From Phormidium ambiguum IAM M-71 (lineage in GTDB: Bacteria > Cyanobacteriota > Cyanobacteriia > Cyanobacteriales > Aerosakkonemataceae), in NCBI RefSeq assembly GCF_001904725.1, contig NZ_MRCE01000005.1, positions 128,269 through 192,268 of the forward strand: a stretch of DNA of 64,000 nucleotides, written 5' to 3'. A program made the position numbers and the translations under genes. Below the pieces are notes generated by a model. It worked only from the letters and a program-made list of their open reading frames with translations. It searched no databases and had not been told where the DNA came from. This document shows positions 18,085 through 28,160 of this stretch, piece by piece. Numbering within the stretch: position 1 is the first letter of the stretch; every line of letters starts with the position of its first letter.

Positions 18085-19451
18085 TTTATTTAGAAAAACG
18101 TATTCACGATAATTGGTTAGTTGGTTATGATAGCCGGGAATTGACTTTATTGACACAAAAATTATATGCAGAAATCACCCAAAAATTTAATTTAAAAAAT
18201 ACCTTAAAAATTGTTATTGCGGAACGACAACCAATAAAATTACTCGCTAGTTTCATTGCTGGGGTTGCTGCTAATTGTCATGTTTTTCTATGCAACCCAG
18301 ATTGGGTAAAAGCTGAATGGGAACAGGTTTTTAAGTTAGTACAACCGGATATAATTTGGGGAGAAGTACCAGAAATTAATTATAAAAAATCTCCAATAGC
18401 AACTCCATCATTTCTCCCGAATTTTCCCGCATCTTTAATCATGATTCCCACAGGTGGTTCATCGGGAAAAATCCGTTTTTCCATGCACACTTGGGATAGT
18501 TTGATGGCATCAGTTAAAGGATTTAAGCAATATTTTAATTTAGAACAAATCAATTCCTTTTGTATTTTGCCGTTGTATCATGTTAGTGGATTAATGCAAT
18601 TTATGCGTTCTTTTACTAGCGGTGGTAAATTAGTAATTTCTGCTTTTAAGCTAGTAGAAAATGTTAAAAATTATGATATTGAACCAAGAGATTTTTTTAT
18701 TTCTTTGGTTCCTACGCAATTACAAAGATTGCTAGAAAAACCAGATTTAACTAATTGGTTATCTTGCTTTCAAACAGTACTTTTAGGTGGCGCACCAGCT
18801 TGGTTAGAACTTTTAGAAACTTCCAGAAATTATGGAATTCGTTTAGCGCCTACTTATGGAATGACGGAAACTGCATCTCAAATTGCTACATTGAAACCTG
18901 AAGCTTTTTTGGCAGGAAACAATACTAATGGTCAAATTCTTCCTCATGCCAAAGTAATAATTAAAGATGAAAATGGAGAAATATTAGGTACAAACCAAAC
19001 AGGTATTATTAATATTAAAGCAGATTCTTTAGCGTTAGGTTATTATCCAGAATTGTTTCCCAAGCAAGAGGAATTCCAATTAGATGATTTAGGATATATG
19101 GATGATAGTGGTAATTTAAAAATCATTGGACGTAATAGTAATAAAATCATCACAGGGGGAGAAAATGTTTTTCCTAATGAAGTAGAAGCTGCAATTATGG
19201 CTACTCAAATGATTGAAGATATTTGTGTAATTGGTTTACCCGATCGCCAATGGGGTGAAATAATTACAGCAATTTATGTTCCTAAATCTGCTGATATTAA
19301 TATTGATAATTTAAAGATAGCTATTCAAGATAAGTTGAGTAAATTTAAACAACCGAAAAAGTGGATTGCTGTTGAAAGTTTACCCCGTAATGCACAAGGA
19401 AAAGTCAACCGTAAATTATTACAACAAATTAGTATCACTCCATTGTTGTAA
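18054..19451 (+). CDS. menE: o-Succinylbenzoate-CoA ligase (MenE)
   Basis: A 465-residue AMP-forming acyl-CoA synthetase that activates o-succinylbenzoate with CoA. Motifs: the P-loop [28 protein letters not shown], the hinge [18 protein letters not shown] and the C-terminal [12 protein letters not shown] with the catalytic Lys. I keep the ATG at 18054 because a GGAAG box lies about 10 bases upstream; the ATG at 18069 is the alternative. The gene overlaps menC at its start and converges on menI with a 33-bp 3' overlap. Confidence 0.95.
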   Translation: MADRFMESSLIYLEKRIHDNWLVGYDSRELTLLTQKLYAEITQKFNLKNTLKIVIAERQPIKLLASFIAGVAANCHVFLCNPDWVKAEWEQVFKLVQPDIIWGEVPEINYKKSPIATPSFLPNFPASLIMIPTGGSSGKIRFSMHTWDSLMASVKGFKQYFNLEQINSFCILPLYHVSGLMQFMRSFTSGGKLVISAFKLVENVKNYDIEPRDFFISLVPTQLQRLLEKPDLTNWLSCFQTVLLGGAPAWLELLETSRNYGIRLAPTYGMTETASQIATLKPEAFLAGNNTNGQILPHAKVIIKDENGEILGTNQTGIINIKADSLALGYYPELFPKQEEFQLDDLGYMDDSGNLKIIGRNSNKIITGGENVFPNEVEAAIMATQMIEDICVIGLPDRQWGEIITAIYVPKSADINIDNLKIAIQDKLSKFKQPKKWIAVESLPRNAQGKVNRKLLQQISITPLL

Positions 19452-19838
19452 CCAATCAATCATTTGAGATGGTAATTCTTTTCTAGTTCTACTATTTGGA
19501 TCGATACAAATATGTTTTGTAATTGCCTTAGCGATCGTCTCATTTTCAGGAGTAATAATTTGATATTTAATTTCAAATTTTTGCGGGTTTAACTGATTAG
19601 GGAATAAATTAATCGATATGCGATCGCCACAAAACATCGGACGCAAAAAGTCTACGTTAGCATGAACAATAGGAATAGCAAAATTATTATTTCTAAAAAA
19701 TTCTTGCAGATTAATGTTAGATACATTTAGCGATTCTTCATAAGCTTCATGGCAAATGGCTAAAACATTGGCAAAGTAAACAACACCAGCTGCATCAGTG
19801 TCTTGAAATCGGATAATACGATTATAAGTAAAGGGCAT
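19419..19838 (-). CDS. menI: 1,4-dihydroxy-2-naphthoyl-CoA thioesterase (hot-dog fold)
   Basis: A 139-residue 4-hydroxybenzoyl-CoA-thioesterase-type protein. The N-terminal [20 protein letters not shown] has the catalytic Asp and the long hot-dog helix, and the strands that follow ([27 protein letters not shown]) are typical. In cyanobacteria this family (Synechocystis Slr0204) hydrolyses DHNA-CoA before MenA acts. Its place at the tail of the men cluster supports that assignment. Its 3' end overlaps menE by 33 bp, an unusual convergent overlap of two pathway genes. Confidence 0.88.
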   Translation of the reverse strand: MPFTYNRIIRFQDTDAAGVVYFANVLAICHEAYEESLNVSNINLQEFFRNNNFAIPIVHANVDFLRPMFCGDRISINLFPNQLNPQKFEIKYQIITPENETIAKAITKHICIDPNSRTRKELPSQMIDWLQQWSDTNLL

Positions 19839-19895
19839 ATTTTTAGACTAATTCTAGTGATTAAAAATTGGATGGAATTAACCATCCAATTTGAT

Positions 19896-20390
19896 TTATT
19901 GATAATTTTTATTACACAAGCTATCCAACAGTAGATCCGGATCGAGAGTATCATCTAAATCTTCATTTTTAGTTAAATAAACTACCCTTTTACCTTCATA
20001 AATTAAGATAGGTGGGTTGTTCGCATAACTATTATAGGCACTGATTTGGGAGTATAAGTTACCTAAATTTCCTGAACGGTTTCTAATACTTAAAATGCCA
20101 TCTTTACTACCAAATGGGCCAAAAGGATTACAAATAGAATCATTAACTGTCGGATCGCTGGAAACTAAACCAATGAAAGTACCGCCGTTCCCCATTAAAT
20201 AGGCTTTACCATCTAATTGAGGAATTATTTGTAAAATTCTTGGTTTATTTGCTAATAATATTTCCGGCGAATTCCGAGTTGTTGCAGCTGGTGTAAAAGT
20301 AACAGCTAGAACTTGAACTGACATCAAAGCAACGCTTTGAACTGCCAATATTGGGAAAGTTAAGCCTACAAAACGGAATAACTGGATCAT
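19896..20390 (-). CDS. Secreted hypothetical protein
   Basis: A 164-residue protein of unknown function with a likely signal peptide (MIQLFRFVGLTFPILAVQSV then ALMSVQVLA). I prefer the ATG at 20390 over a TTG at 20468. The mature part has alternating short strands (RILQIIPQLDGKAYLMG, TFIGLVSSDP, GILSIRNRSGNLGNLYSQ) and two or three Cys (NDSICNP, DSLCNKN) that could form a disulfide. It follows the ABC-class ATPase gene on the same strand, but a terminator at 20495-20521 separates them. Confidence 0.6.
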   Translation of the reverse strand: MIQLFRFVGLTFPILAVQSVALMSVQVLAVTFTPAATTRNSPEILLANKPRILQIIPQLDGKAYLMGNGGTFIGLVSSDPTVNDSICNPFGPFGSKDGILSIRNRSGNLGNLYSQISAYNSYANNPPILIYEGKRVVYLTKNEDLDDTLDPDLLLDSLCNKNYQ

Positions 20391-20494
20391 AATTCTTGCG
20401 TAACAGTCACTAATATTGCTTAATTCAATATTGGCAAAATATTTGGTTATTAGTAAAGATGTAATCAAACTGTAAGATTTGGCAAGACTAGTAA

Positions 20495-20521
20495 ATAAAA
20501 AACCCCTCTGAACGAGGGGTT
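20495..20521 (-). terminator. Rho-independent terminator
   Basis: An 8-bp stem (AACCCCTC / GAGGGGTT, loop TGAAC). On the minus strand the hairpin is followed by TTTTTTATTT. It lies about 80 bp past the stop of the ABC-class ATPase gene. Confidence 0.85.
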
Positions 20522-20601
20522 CTATCAGGGTGCATCTACTTTAATCTTATTAAAGCCTGAAGTTGGGATTGGACACTTCACACTTTTGGGTGAACTTTGA
20601 G

Positions 20602-22335
20602 TTATTTTGGGTTATGTAAAGTTTTGTTTGAGGTTTGGCAGTTTAGCGATCGCAATCTGTTAATGGCTGCGGCTAACTCAAATTTGCGGAAAATGGCCAA
20701 ATCTCCTTGGGGGAAGCGAGTCAAGATATCCAATCCCCGCGATTCAAGATCTGCCATGATTCGATCGAGAATTTCTGGCAAAGTCGCAGTTTGATTTGCA
20801 TATTGACGGACTGCATAAACCATAGCTTCTGCGATCGCCCTTGACTGTGCTTTATCAACTATTTGTTCGACTGCTGATAAGTCAATATCTTCGCCACCAA
20901 ATACCATTTCATCAACATCTCTAACTTTTAACCTTACTTGTTTTTGGCGATAACTGGGATCGATCGTTTCAGGAATGGGGATGCGAGGCATAATTTGACC
21001 GAACTTTTCCCCACCTTCCGCTTTTCTTTGGTTAGCATATTGATTGGCGATTTCTTTAGCTTTTTCTGTCACATCTTGCGGCTGAAAATTTTGCATTGCA
21101 ATCACTGTATCTGCAACTTCAAAATAATCGCCGCTACCGCCCATAACCAAAATTGAAGACACATTATAATCAGCGAACAATTGCCTTACTTTATCAATAA
21201 ATGGCGTAATCGGTTCTTGATTTTTAGCAATCAACGCTTGCATTCTTTGGTCACGAATCATGAAATTTGTGGCGGCGGTATCTTCATCTATTAGTAATAC
21301 TTGGCTACCTACTTCTAAAGCTTCCATAATATTTGCAGCTTGAGAAGTACTACCACTGGCATTTGTGGTGGAAAAATTACTAGTAGAACGGTCTTGCGGC
21401 AAATTACTAATAAATGGTGAAATATCAACATTGGCAACGGATCTACCGTCTTCAGCCCGAATTTTTACTGCGGCTGGGTTAGTAACGACAAACTCTCGAC
21501 CATCATCGGGAATATGATTATAAATCCCTACCTCTATTGCCCTTAATAAAGTGGATTTTCCATGATATCCGCCGCCCACAATTAAGGTTACACCTGCGGG
21601 TATTCCCATGCCAGTAATTAATCCTTGATTCGGACGATCGAATTCCACTTTCAAAGATTCTGGGGATTGAAAAGCGATCGCGCTTTCCGCCAAAGGTCGA
21701 TCGTCAACTCCACTGCGTCGCGGTAAAATTGCTCCATCAGCAATAAAAGCAACTAAACCTTTATTTACTAATTCCTGTCTTAGCCAATCTGCATCTTCAA
21801 CAGTTTCTACATGACGTTGAATTTTTTGACGATCTAATTGCGGATATTTCAGTGTTAAATTGACAAGTTGCGGTACTTGTTCGCAAAGCATTTCAATAGC
21901 TTGATAACCTAAAATCCTGCGTCCTCCCGCAGGTAGTCCTACAATAAAACGTACTTCAACAAATTCGTTATTAATAACTACTGAACTGCGTTCTAAAACT
22001 TCTTGTCCAACAGGTAAAATAGAAATTAAACCACCATTTCCCGTACCTCTTTTTTGCTTAAATTTCTGACTACAAACATCAAAATGGCGAGTTAAATAAT
22101 CTCGTAAAGCAATTTCCCGACTTTTCGTTCGATAAAGTTCCGCCGGAAACTTAGCGACTGTCATCGGAACTTTAACTCGAATGTTACTAGGGCTAGCGAA
22201 AGGATCGCCTTGTGCGCGATCGACAATTAATGTAAAATCAGCAAAATCGTAACTACCTTGAATATCTTGGTAAGCTTTATATCCACGTCCATCTAATCTA
22301 ATTAACTCTTGGCGCAGTTTTTCTTGGTTAGTCAT
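20602..22335 (-). CDS. ABC-class ATPase of unknown function (COG3044 type)
   Basis: A 577-residue protein matching the predicted 'ATPase of the ABC class' family. It has an N-terminal domain of about 230 residues (LIRLDGRGYKAYQDIQGSYDF), then a P-loop VTLIVGGGYHGKSTLLRAIE with the Walker A lysine, a signature-like stretch STTNASGSTSQAANIMEALE, Walker B VLLIDEDTAATNFMIRD, and a late switch ILVMGGSGDYFEVADTVIAM. There are no membrane helices and no transporter partner nearby. The family is widespread but uncharacterised; nucleotide-dependent RNA or protein binding has been guessed, not shown. Confidence 0.85.
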   Translation of the reverse strand: MTNQEKLRQELIRLDGRGYKAYQDIQGSYDFADFTLIVDRAQGDPFASPSNIRVKVPMTVAKFPAELYRTKSREIALRDYLTRHFDVCSQKFKQKRGTGNGGLISILPVGQEVLERSSVVINNEFVEVRFIVGLPAGGRRILGYQAIEMLCEQVPQLVNLTLKYPQLDRQKIQRHVETVEDADWLRQELVNKGLVAFIADGAILPRRSGVDDRPLAESAIAFQSPESLKVEFDRPNQGLITGMGIPAGVTLIVGGGYHGKSTLLRAIEVGIYNHIPDDGREFVVTNPAAVKIRAEDGRSVANVDISPFISNLPQDRSTSNFSTTNASGSTSQAANIMEALEVGSQVLLIDEDTAATNFMIRDQRMQALIAKNQEPITPFIDKVRQLFADYNVSSILVMGGSGDYFEVADTVIAMQNFQPQDVTEKAKEIANQYANQRKAEGGEKFGQIMPRIPIPETIDPSYRQKQVRLKVRDVDEMVFGGEDIDLSAVEQIVDKAQSRAIAEAMVYAVRQYANQTATLPEILDRIMADLESRGLDILTRFPQGDLAIFRKFELAAAINRLRSLNCQTSNKTLHNPK

Positions 22336-22470
22336 ACTTAAAAAACGAGAATCTTTCCCAAAAAATGTGTCCGTTTAATACTTAGACACCAGCGATAATT
22401 ACCATCACCTTAATTTCTGATACCAAGCACTGCCATAATAACAATGTAGTCATGGTAGCAGAATCACTTT

Positions 22471-22908
22471 ATGCCCATTATCCATCAAATAATTGAAGTC
22501 GAAACCAGTGAAGGAATCAGCATTTTTAATATTACACCACAAATTGATGAATTTATACAACATACCGGGATAAAGAACGGTCAAGTTTTAGTGTTTTCTC
22601 GGCATACAACCACAGCTTTAGCAATTAATGAAAATGAAGAAAGATTGTTGGAAGATATAAAAGTCTATCTCAGAAAATTAGCCCCAGAAACAGACAAGTA
22701 TTTGCATAACGATCTACATCTGAGAGTTGTTCCTGAAGATGAACCAATGAACGCCCATTCTCACTTAATGTCGCTGACGTTAAGTACTAGCGAAATAGTT
22801 CCTATTGTCGATGGTAAATTAGCTTTAGGTACTTGGCAATCTGTGTTATTTTTTGATTTAGATGGGCCGAGAAAAAGGACTGTTTTTTTGCAAATTAGTG
22901 GGGAATAA
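22471..22908 (+). CDS. YjbQ/UPF0047 family protein
   Basis: A 145-residue UPF0047 member. The metal-site pattern is present: SRHTTTALAINENEERLLED, NAHSHLMSLTLSTSEIVPIV and a C-terminal LGTWQSVLFFDLDGPRKRTV. Some members have low thiamine-phosphate synthase activity in vitro, but the physiological role is open. It is divergent from the ABC-class ATPase and converges on the SDR gene across a long inverted repeat. Confidence 0.88.
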   Translation: MPIIHQIIEVETSEGISIFNITPQIDEFIQHTGIKNGQVLVFSRHTTTALAINENEERLLEDIKVYLRKLAPETDKYLHNDLHLRVVPEDEPMNAHSHLMSLTLSTSEIVPIVDGKLALGTWQSVLFFDLDGPRKRTVFLQISGE

Positions 22909-22929
22909 GGGACTGGATTGCGATTTATG

Positions 22930-22983
22930 GATTAACATGATGATCTGGATTGATTAAGAGTAATCCTGATTATCATGTTAATC
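22930..22983. terminator. Long inverted repeat between convergent genes
   Basis: GATTAACATGAT...ATC.GGATT pairs with AATCC.GAT.ATCATGTTAATC across a short loop: about 20 paired bases with few mismatches. It lies between the stop codons at 22908 and 22996 and is likely a shared transcription end. Confidence 0.65.
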
Positions 22984-22995
22984 AACAAATCCTGC

Positions 22996-23820
22996 TCAAA
23001 AACTCATCTGGGGATGAATTAATTGATAACCTGCTTGTTTGATTTTTTGATTGGATACCTTAGCATTGTAAGGTCGGTTACTCTTTTGGGAAGCATCCCA
23101 AGAAACCTTGGGTAAATTGTGAGTTTCAAAAAGGCGATCGAGCAATTCCCGACTAGGTAAATAAGCATCATTTACTAAGTTATAAATACCTGATAATTGA
23201 TGCTTTCTCGCAAATTCGATCGCGCCGACAATATCATCCAAATGAATCCAATTTGTTGTATCTTCCCCATTCCCCGGACGAGTTGTACCAACAGCCCTAC
23301 CAAATATTTTAATCAGTTCTCTACCGGGGCCAAAAATTCCGCCCAATCTGAGAATACAAACGTTAAGTTTATCACTCGATGCTGAGAGTAAAACTTGTTC
23401 AGTTTCCGCTAGAATTTGCCCGTTTGGAGTAGTAGGTGAAAGCGGCGTTGACTCATCTACCCATTCACCATTTCGATCGCCATAAACCGAGTAAGTTCCA
23501 GTATAAATAAGTTGCTTGATGCTAGAGTTTGTTTGTAAAAGCGGAACTAAAGTTTTAGCAGTTTTTAAGTAACTCTCTTCATAAGTATTTGGCCCTTTTG
23601 CGCCTACACTTAACAAGACAACTTCCTGATTTTCTAATACTTTTACCAAACCTTCAGCGTCATCACCTCGAACTACAAAAACCTTTTGCGAGACTGCTTC
23701 TAATTCTTTAATTCGTTCGGGATTAGTTGTAGTTGTAGTCACCGAAAACCCTAAATCTTTTTGCCAAAGGCGGGCAACATTATAACCGACATAACCACAA
23801 CCAACGATCGCAATATTCAT
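22996..23820 (-). CDS. NAD(P)-dependent SDR/epimerase-like protein
   Basis: A 274-residue Rossmann-fold protein with the N-terminal nucleotide motif IAIVGCGYVGYNVARLW (GxGxxG). Later elements are TGTYSVYGDRNGEWVDESTP, LRLGGIFGPGRELI and NWIHLDDIVGAIEFA, typical of extended/atypical short-chain dehydrogenases of the YeeZ type. In the Y-xxx-K position the sequence has VYGDRNG, so the canonical catalytic Lys is not obvious; the substrate is unknown. Same strand as the MBL-fold gene, with an 85-bp gap that includes a 33-bp palindrome. Confidence 0.82.
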   Translation of the reverse strand: MNIAIVGCGYVGYNVARLWQKDLGFSVTTTTTNPERIKELEAVSQKVFVVRGDDAEGLVKVLENQEVVLLSVGAKGPNTYEESYLKTAKTLVPLLQTNSSIKQLIYTGTYSVYGDRNGEWVDESTPLSPTTPNGQILAETEQVLLSASSDKLNVCILRLGGIFGPGRELIKIFGRAVGTTRPGNGEDTTNWIHLDDIVGAIEFARKHQLSGIYNLVNDAYLPSRELLDRLFETHNLPKVSWDASQKSNRPYNAKVSNQKIKQAGYQLIHPQMSF

Positions 23821-23859
23821 CAGTAGTTTTATCCTTATTTGTGTTCATTTTGGGTACAA

Positions 23860-23892
23860 AGATCCCCGACTTCTTGAAGAAGTCGGGGATCT
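23860..23892. repeat. 33-bp palindromic repeat, copy 2
   Basis: AGATCCCCGACTTCTT, one base, then its reverse complement. It lies 13 bp past the stop of the leftward MBL-fold gene and upstream of the SDR gene start. Confidence 0.85.
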
Positions 23893-23905
23893 GATTTGTA
23901 TTGTA

Positions 23906-24694
23906 TTAAGCTGCGAAACTGTTAGCAACTCGACGTTCTAAAGGTACTTCAAAACGAATTCCAGGTTTCGGTTCCAACACCTTAGTCGCCAAATTGTTTT
24001 GAGCTAACTTAGCCCGAAACTCTTCTGTAGTTCCTACATCTTTGAGGAATTTTACCAATAAACCATCATATTCGATATCACCACCTGCTGCTGTTGGTAA
24101 CATCACTTGTGGTTTAACCATTTGGGCAACTTCTAAAGCACTTTTTGTTCCTTTAATAATCGGCCCAACTAAAGGTAAAGCGAGGTCAATTATTGGCGTA
24201 ACTACTACATCAATTGGCGCATCTGCTTTTAAAGTTGGAGAATGGGAACCGTGAGGTTCATAATATAAAGTAAAACCGCTTTCTAATTCCTTTAATAAGT
24301 AGCCATTCTCTACATTATTAGGGCCAAGAGAAGAACCTGGAACCGCTTTAATTTCTACACTATTATTTAAGTTGAAAATCTCCCCATGAGTTAGGGCTTT
24401 TACTTGCTGATAACCTAAATCTTGTACTACTTTAGCGGCATTGGGAGAACCGACAACCGGAATGTTGCGGTTAAGTTCTTTTAAAGTTGCTGGGTGTGCG
24501 TGGTCTTCCAAGCCTTGAGAGAGTAGAATTAAGTCAATATTTTCGGGAATTTGGCGATCGCATTTCCGCGAACCTTTAAACAACCATTCCTGATTACCAA
24601 ATACTAACGTCCCCACCAACCAAGGATCGAGTAAAATTCTTTGACCACCAATTTCAATTAACCATGAATTACTGTCCAGCCAGGTGAGATACAT
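23906..24694 (-). CDS. MBL-fold (metallo-beta-lactamase superfamily) protein with degenerate metal motif
   Basis: A 262-residue protein starting MYLTWLDSNSWLIEIGGQRI then LLDPWLVG, the beta-sandwich opening of the lactamase_B_3/UlaG-like group. Where the family has HxHxDH this protein reads SQGLEDHAHP: the Asp-His pair is kept but the first two His are missing. Later EPHGSHSPT may supply other ligands. The protein may be a one-metal or non-hydrolytic variant; its role is unknown. A similar SQ..DH.HP pattern occurs, from memory, in plastid and cyanobacterial relatives, which argues for a real subfamily over decay. Confidence 0.78.
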   Translation of the reverse strand: MYLTWLDSNSWLIEIGGQRILLDPWLVGTLVFGNQEWLFKGSRKCDRQIPENIDLILLSQGLEDHAHPATLKELNRNIPVVGSPNAAKVVQDLGYQQVKALTHGEIFNLNNSVEIKAVPGSSLGPNNVENGYLLKELESGFTLYYEPHGSHSPTLKADAPIDVVVTPIIDLALPLVGPIIKGTKSALEVAQMVKPQVMLPTAAGGDIEYDGLLVKFLKDVGTTEEFRAKLAQNNLATKVLEPKPGIRFEVPLERRVANSFAA

Positions 24695-25484
24695 AGCTAC
24701 TTTTCCGATAACGCCTATTTTTTATTTTAGGCTCATTATTACGTTATGTTAACTGCGTGCGATCGGCTAAATTATCCTTTCCCTGTAAATGGATAAGTAT
24801 TTTATAAGTGTAAAAAATCACTAAATTATTTTGATAATTACTTAAAAATAGTACTTGACTGATAAAGAAATCCCTGACTATAAAACAAATATAAAAGTAG
24901 AGTCAAATAGTTAGTTATCTGTAGCTACTCGTACATCAAAAATTCAGTAAATTTCCCGTTTTAATTCTAGATTTTTGTATTAATGAAGAGTCTATATTAA
25001 CCAAAAAAATTACCAACAAAATTACAGCCTGATAGGTACAATAAATATGGGAAGTTTAATAGAGTGAAAAAACACAATATGCTTAACAGCTATTTTTCAA
25101 AACTTAACACAAACTCTATTAAAATCACTAAAACCCAACAGTATTTTATAAATTTTATAAGGGACACAACTACTTAGATTTTTCAGTTTAGTTGTCTAAA
25201 TATAAAATTTATCTTCATCCATTTGGGTGAACCAACTAGAGGAAGTAGGAAAAACAGTATGAAACATATAATACAGGTGTTATCCCAAGAAATTGCATCA
25301 GGCACTACAAACAACAGCAGCAAAATTTTAAGGAAATCTTTCACTTAGGTACATCCCACCAACCAGCAAAAACAGTAATACTAAAAAATAACTACTGAGT
25401 ATTTTCTAATCTCAAAGGTTTTCTGCAATACAAAATTCTCAAGATTGTATCAATTAAAGTGTGAGACACTGCCCAGAGGTAGCT
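24695..25484. promoter_or_regulatory. Long A+T-rich leader/promoter region before adhE
   Basis: About 790 bp without a convincing gene between the divergent MBL-fold and adhE starts. It is strongly A+T-rich with many TAAAAT/TATAAT-like boxes. A 29-codon ATG frame at 25259 has no support. An AGAGGT ribosome-binding site at 25474-25479 fixes the adhE start. A long regulated leader would suit a fermentation gene, but I can name no operator. Confidence 0.45.
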
Positions 25485-28160
25485 ATGAAAGTCACAAATA
25501 ATGAAGAATTAGAACAACTTATCCAAAGAGTCAAAGCAGCGCAAAGAAAGTATGCTACTTACACTCAAGAACAAGTTGACACCATATTTAAAAAAGCCGC
25601 ACTAGCGGCTAACGCTGCACGTATCCCCTTAGCAAAAATGACAGTTGCCGAAACAGGAATGGGTGTAGTAGAAGACAAAGTGATCAAAAATCACTTTGCC
25701 TCGGAAATTATCTATAACAAATATAAAGCTGATAAAACCTGCGGCGTAATCGAAGAAGACAAAGCATTTGGGATTCAAAAAATTGCCGAACCAGTAGGAA
25801 TTTTAGCAGGGATTGTTCCCACAACCAACCCAACTTCTACCGCAATTTTCAAAGCTTTAATTGCCCTGAAAACTCGCAACGCAATAATATTTTCGCCTCA
25901 CCCACGCGCCAAAGATTGCACGATCGAAGCAGCAAGAATAGTTCTAGAAGCAGCAGTTGCAGCAGGCGCACCAGAAGATATTATTGGTTGGATTGATGAA
26001 CCTACCGTGCCACTTTCGCAAGCGTTAATGCAGCATCCTGACATTAACTTGATTTTAGCTACAGGTGGCCCCGGAATGGTAAGGGCGGCTTATTCTTCAG
26101 GACATCCATCGTTAGGAGTTGGTGCAGGAAATACCCCAGCATTAATCGATTCTTCTGCTCATTTGAAAATGGCAGTTTCCTCGATTATTCTGAGTAAAAC
26201 CTTCGATAATGGCATGATTTGTGCCAGCGAACAATCAGTGATTGTCGTCGATGATGTTTATGAAGAAGTCAGGTCAGAATTTATCGATCGCGGTGCTTAT
26301 TTCCTCAACCCAGAAGAACGGGAAAAATTTGCCAAATTAATCATCGTCAACGGACGGTTAAACGCGGAAATTGTCGGACAACCAGTTAGTAAATTAGCAG
26401 AATTAGCCGGAATAAAATTACCTGAAGATACCAGAGTCATCATTGGTGAAGTAGAAAAAATTGGTACGGATGAACCTTTTGCTTTTGAAAAATTATCGCC
26501 AATTTTGGCAATGTATCGCGCCACAGACTTTGAAGATGCAGTGGAAAAAGCCGAACAATTAGTATTATTTGGAGGCAGAGGACACACCGCAGTTCTTTAC
26601 ACCGCACCTTCTAATATTGACCATATCAAACAGTTTGAAGATAAAGTACAAACTGCGCGGGTTTTGATTAATACGCCATCGTCGCAAGGTGCGATCGGAG
26701 ATTTGTACAACTTCCGTCTCGATCCATCATTAACATTAGGTTGCGGAACTTGGGGTGGTAATTCAATTAGTGAAAACGTCGAACCAAAACATTTACTAAA
26801 TATCAAAACTGTTGCCGAACGACGGGAGAATATGTTGTGGTTCCGCGTGCCACCAAAAGTTTACTTTAAGTATGGTGCATTGCCAGTAGCAATTCGAGAA
26901 TTAGCCGGAAAACGTCGTGCATTTATTGTTACCGACAAACCATTGTATGACTTAGGTGTAACTGCACCACTGGAAGCAGCATTAGAAGAAATCGGTTTAA
27001 AATTTGACACCTTTTATGATGTGGAACCCGATCCTTCTTTGGAAACAGTGCAACGTGGTTTAGCACTGATGAATACATTTCAACCTGATGTAATTATTGC
27101 GATCGGTGGTGGTTCACCGATGGATGCTGCCAAAATTATGTGGTTGTTGTACGAACATCCCGAAATCGAATTTGACGGTTTGGCAATGCGGTTTATGGAT
27201 ATCCGCAAACGGGTTTACGAACTGCCACCTTTAGGCGATAAAGCAATAATGATTGCCGTTCCTACCACATCGGGAACTGGTTCAGAAGTAACACCATTTG
27301 CAGTTGTTACCGATCGCCGTACTAACATTAAATATCCTTTAGCTGACTACGCTTTAACACCAACAATGGCAATTGTTGACCCAGAATTGGTGTTAAATAT
27401 GCCCAAGAAACTAACAGCTTACGGTGGGATTGATGCGTTAACTCACGCTTTAGAAGCCTTCGTTTCTGTGTTAGCTTCGGAATATACAAACAGTATGGCT
27501 TTAGAAGCAATTCGCTTACTGTTTAAATATCTGCCAAGTGCTTACAAAAATGGTGCCAACGATCCAAAAGCGCGGGAAAAAGTACATTACGCCGCAACAA
27601 TGGCAGGAATGGCATTTGCTAACAGCTTCCTGGGAATTTGTCACTCAATGGCACACCAATTAGGGGCAACTTTCCATGTGCCTCACGGTTTAGCTAATGC
27701 GTTAATGATTTCTCATGTAATCAAGTACAATTCAACCGATGCACCTTTCAAACAAGCTACTTTCTCGCAATACAAATATCCGAATGCGAAATGGCGTTAT
27801 GCCCGGATTGCTAGTTATTTAGGATTACCTGGAGAGACGGAAGAAGAGAAAGTTAATAGTTTGATTGCTGCGGTGGAAGGTTTGAAGCGAGAGTTAGATA
27901 TTCCCACTTCGATTAAAGAAGCGATCGCAGAAAATCGTCAAGAATTCTACGCTAAAGTGGAACATTTAGCAGATCAAGCTTTTGACGATCAATGTACAGG
28001 TGCTAATCCTCGTTATCCGTTAATTACTGATTTGAAACAACTGTTGGAAGATGCTTATGAAGGTGCGCCAGTGGTTGATGAAAGTCTGTTTTCAACTAAT
28101 GGTAATGGTCATGCGATCGGTTTAGCAGATGTGAAAGTCGATCCGCAACCTGTGATTTAG
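25485..28160 (+). CDS. adhE: Bifunctional acetaldehyde-CoA/alcohol dehydrogenase
   Basis: An 891-residue AdhE that reduces acetyl-CoA to acetaldehyde and then ethanol, re-oxidising NADH in dark or anoxic conditions. The N-terminal aldehyde dehydrogenase half has the catalytic Cys246 in NGMICASEQS, the same number as in E. coli AdhE. The C-terminal iron alcohol dehydrogenase half has GGGSPMDAAKIMW, PTTSGTGSEVTPFAVV and the His-rich GICHSMAHQLGATFHVPHG. The start at 25485 (MKVTNNEELEQL) is preferred over a GTG at 25461 because AGAGGT lies just upstream. Length is standard. It stands alone after a long leader. Many cyanobacteria lack adhE, so it marks a fermentative capacity. Confidence 0.97.
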   Translation: MKVTNNEELEQLIQRVKAAQRKYATYTQEQVDTIFKKAALAANAARIPLAKMTVAETGMGVVEDKVIKNHFASEIIYNKYKADKTCGVIEEDKAFGIQKIAEPVGILAGIVPTTNPTSTAIFKALIALKTRNAIIFSPHPRAKDCTIEAARIVLEAAVAAGAPEDIIGWIDEPTVPLSQALMQHPDINLILATGGPGMVRAAYSSGHPSLGVGAGNTPALIDSSAHLKMAVSSIILSKTFDNGMICASEQSVIVVDDVYEEVRSEFIDRGAYFLNPEEREKFAKLIIVNGRLNAEIVGQPVSKLAELAGIKLPEDTRVIIGEVEKIGTDEPFAFEKLSPILAMYRATDFEDAVEKAEQLVLFGGRGHTAVLYTAPSNIDHIKQFEDKVQTARVLINTPSSQGAIGDLYNFRLDPSLTLGCGTWGGNSISENVEPKHLLNIKTVAERRENMLWFRVPPKVYFKYGALPVAIRELAGKRRAFIVTDKPLYDLGVTAPLEAALEEIGLKFDTFYDVEPDPSLETVQRGLALMNTFQPDVIIAIGGGSPMDAAKIMWLLYEHPEIEFDGLAMRFMDIRKRVYELPPLGDKAIMIAVPTTSGTGSEVTPFAVVTDRRTNIKYPLADYALTPTMAIVDPELVLNMPKKLTAYGGIDALTHALEAFVSVLASEYTNSMALEAIRLLFKYLPSAYKNGANDPKAREKVHYAATMAGMAFANSFLGICHSMAHQLGATFHVPHGLANALMISHVIKYNSTDAPFKQATFSQYKYPNAKWRYARIASYLGLPGETEEEKVNSLIAAVEGLKRELDIPTSIKEAIAENRQEFYAKVEHLADQAFDDQCTGANPRYPLITDLKQLLEDAYEGAPVVDESLFSTNGNGHAIGLADVKVDPQPVI

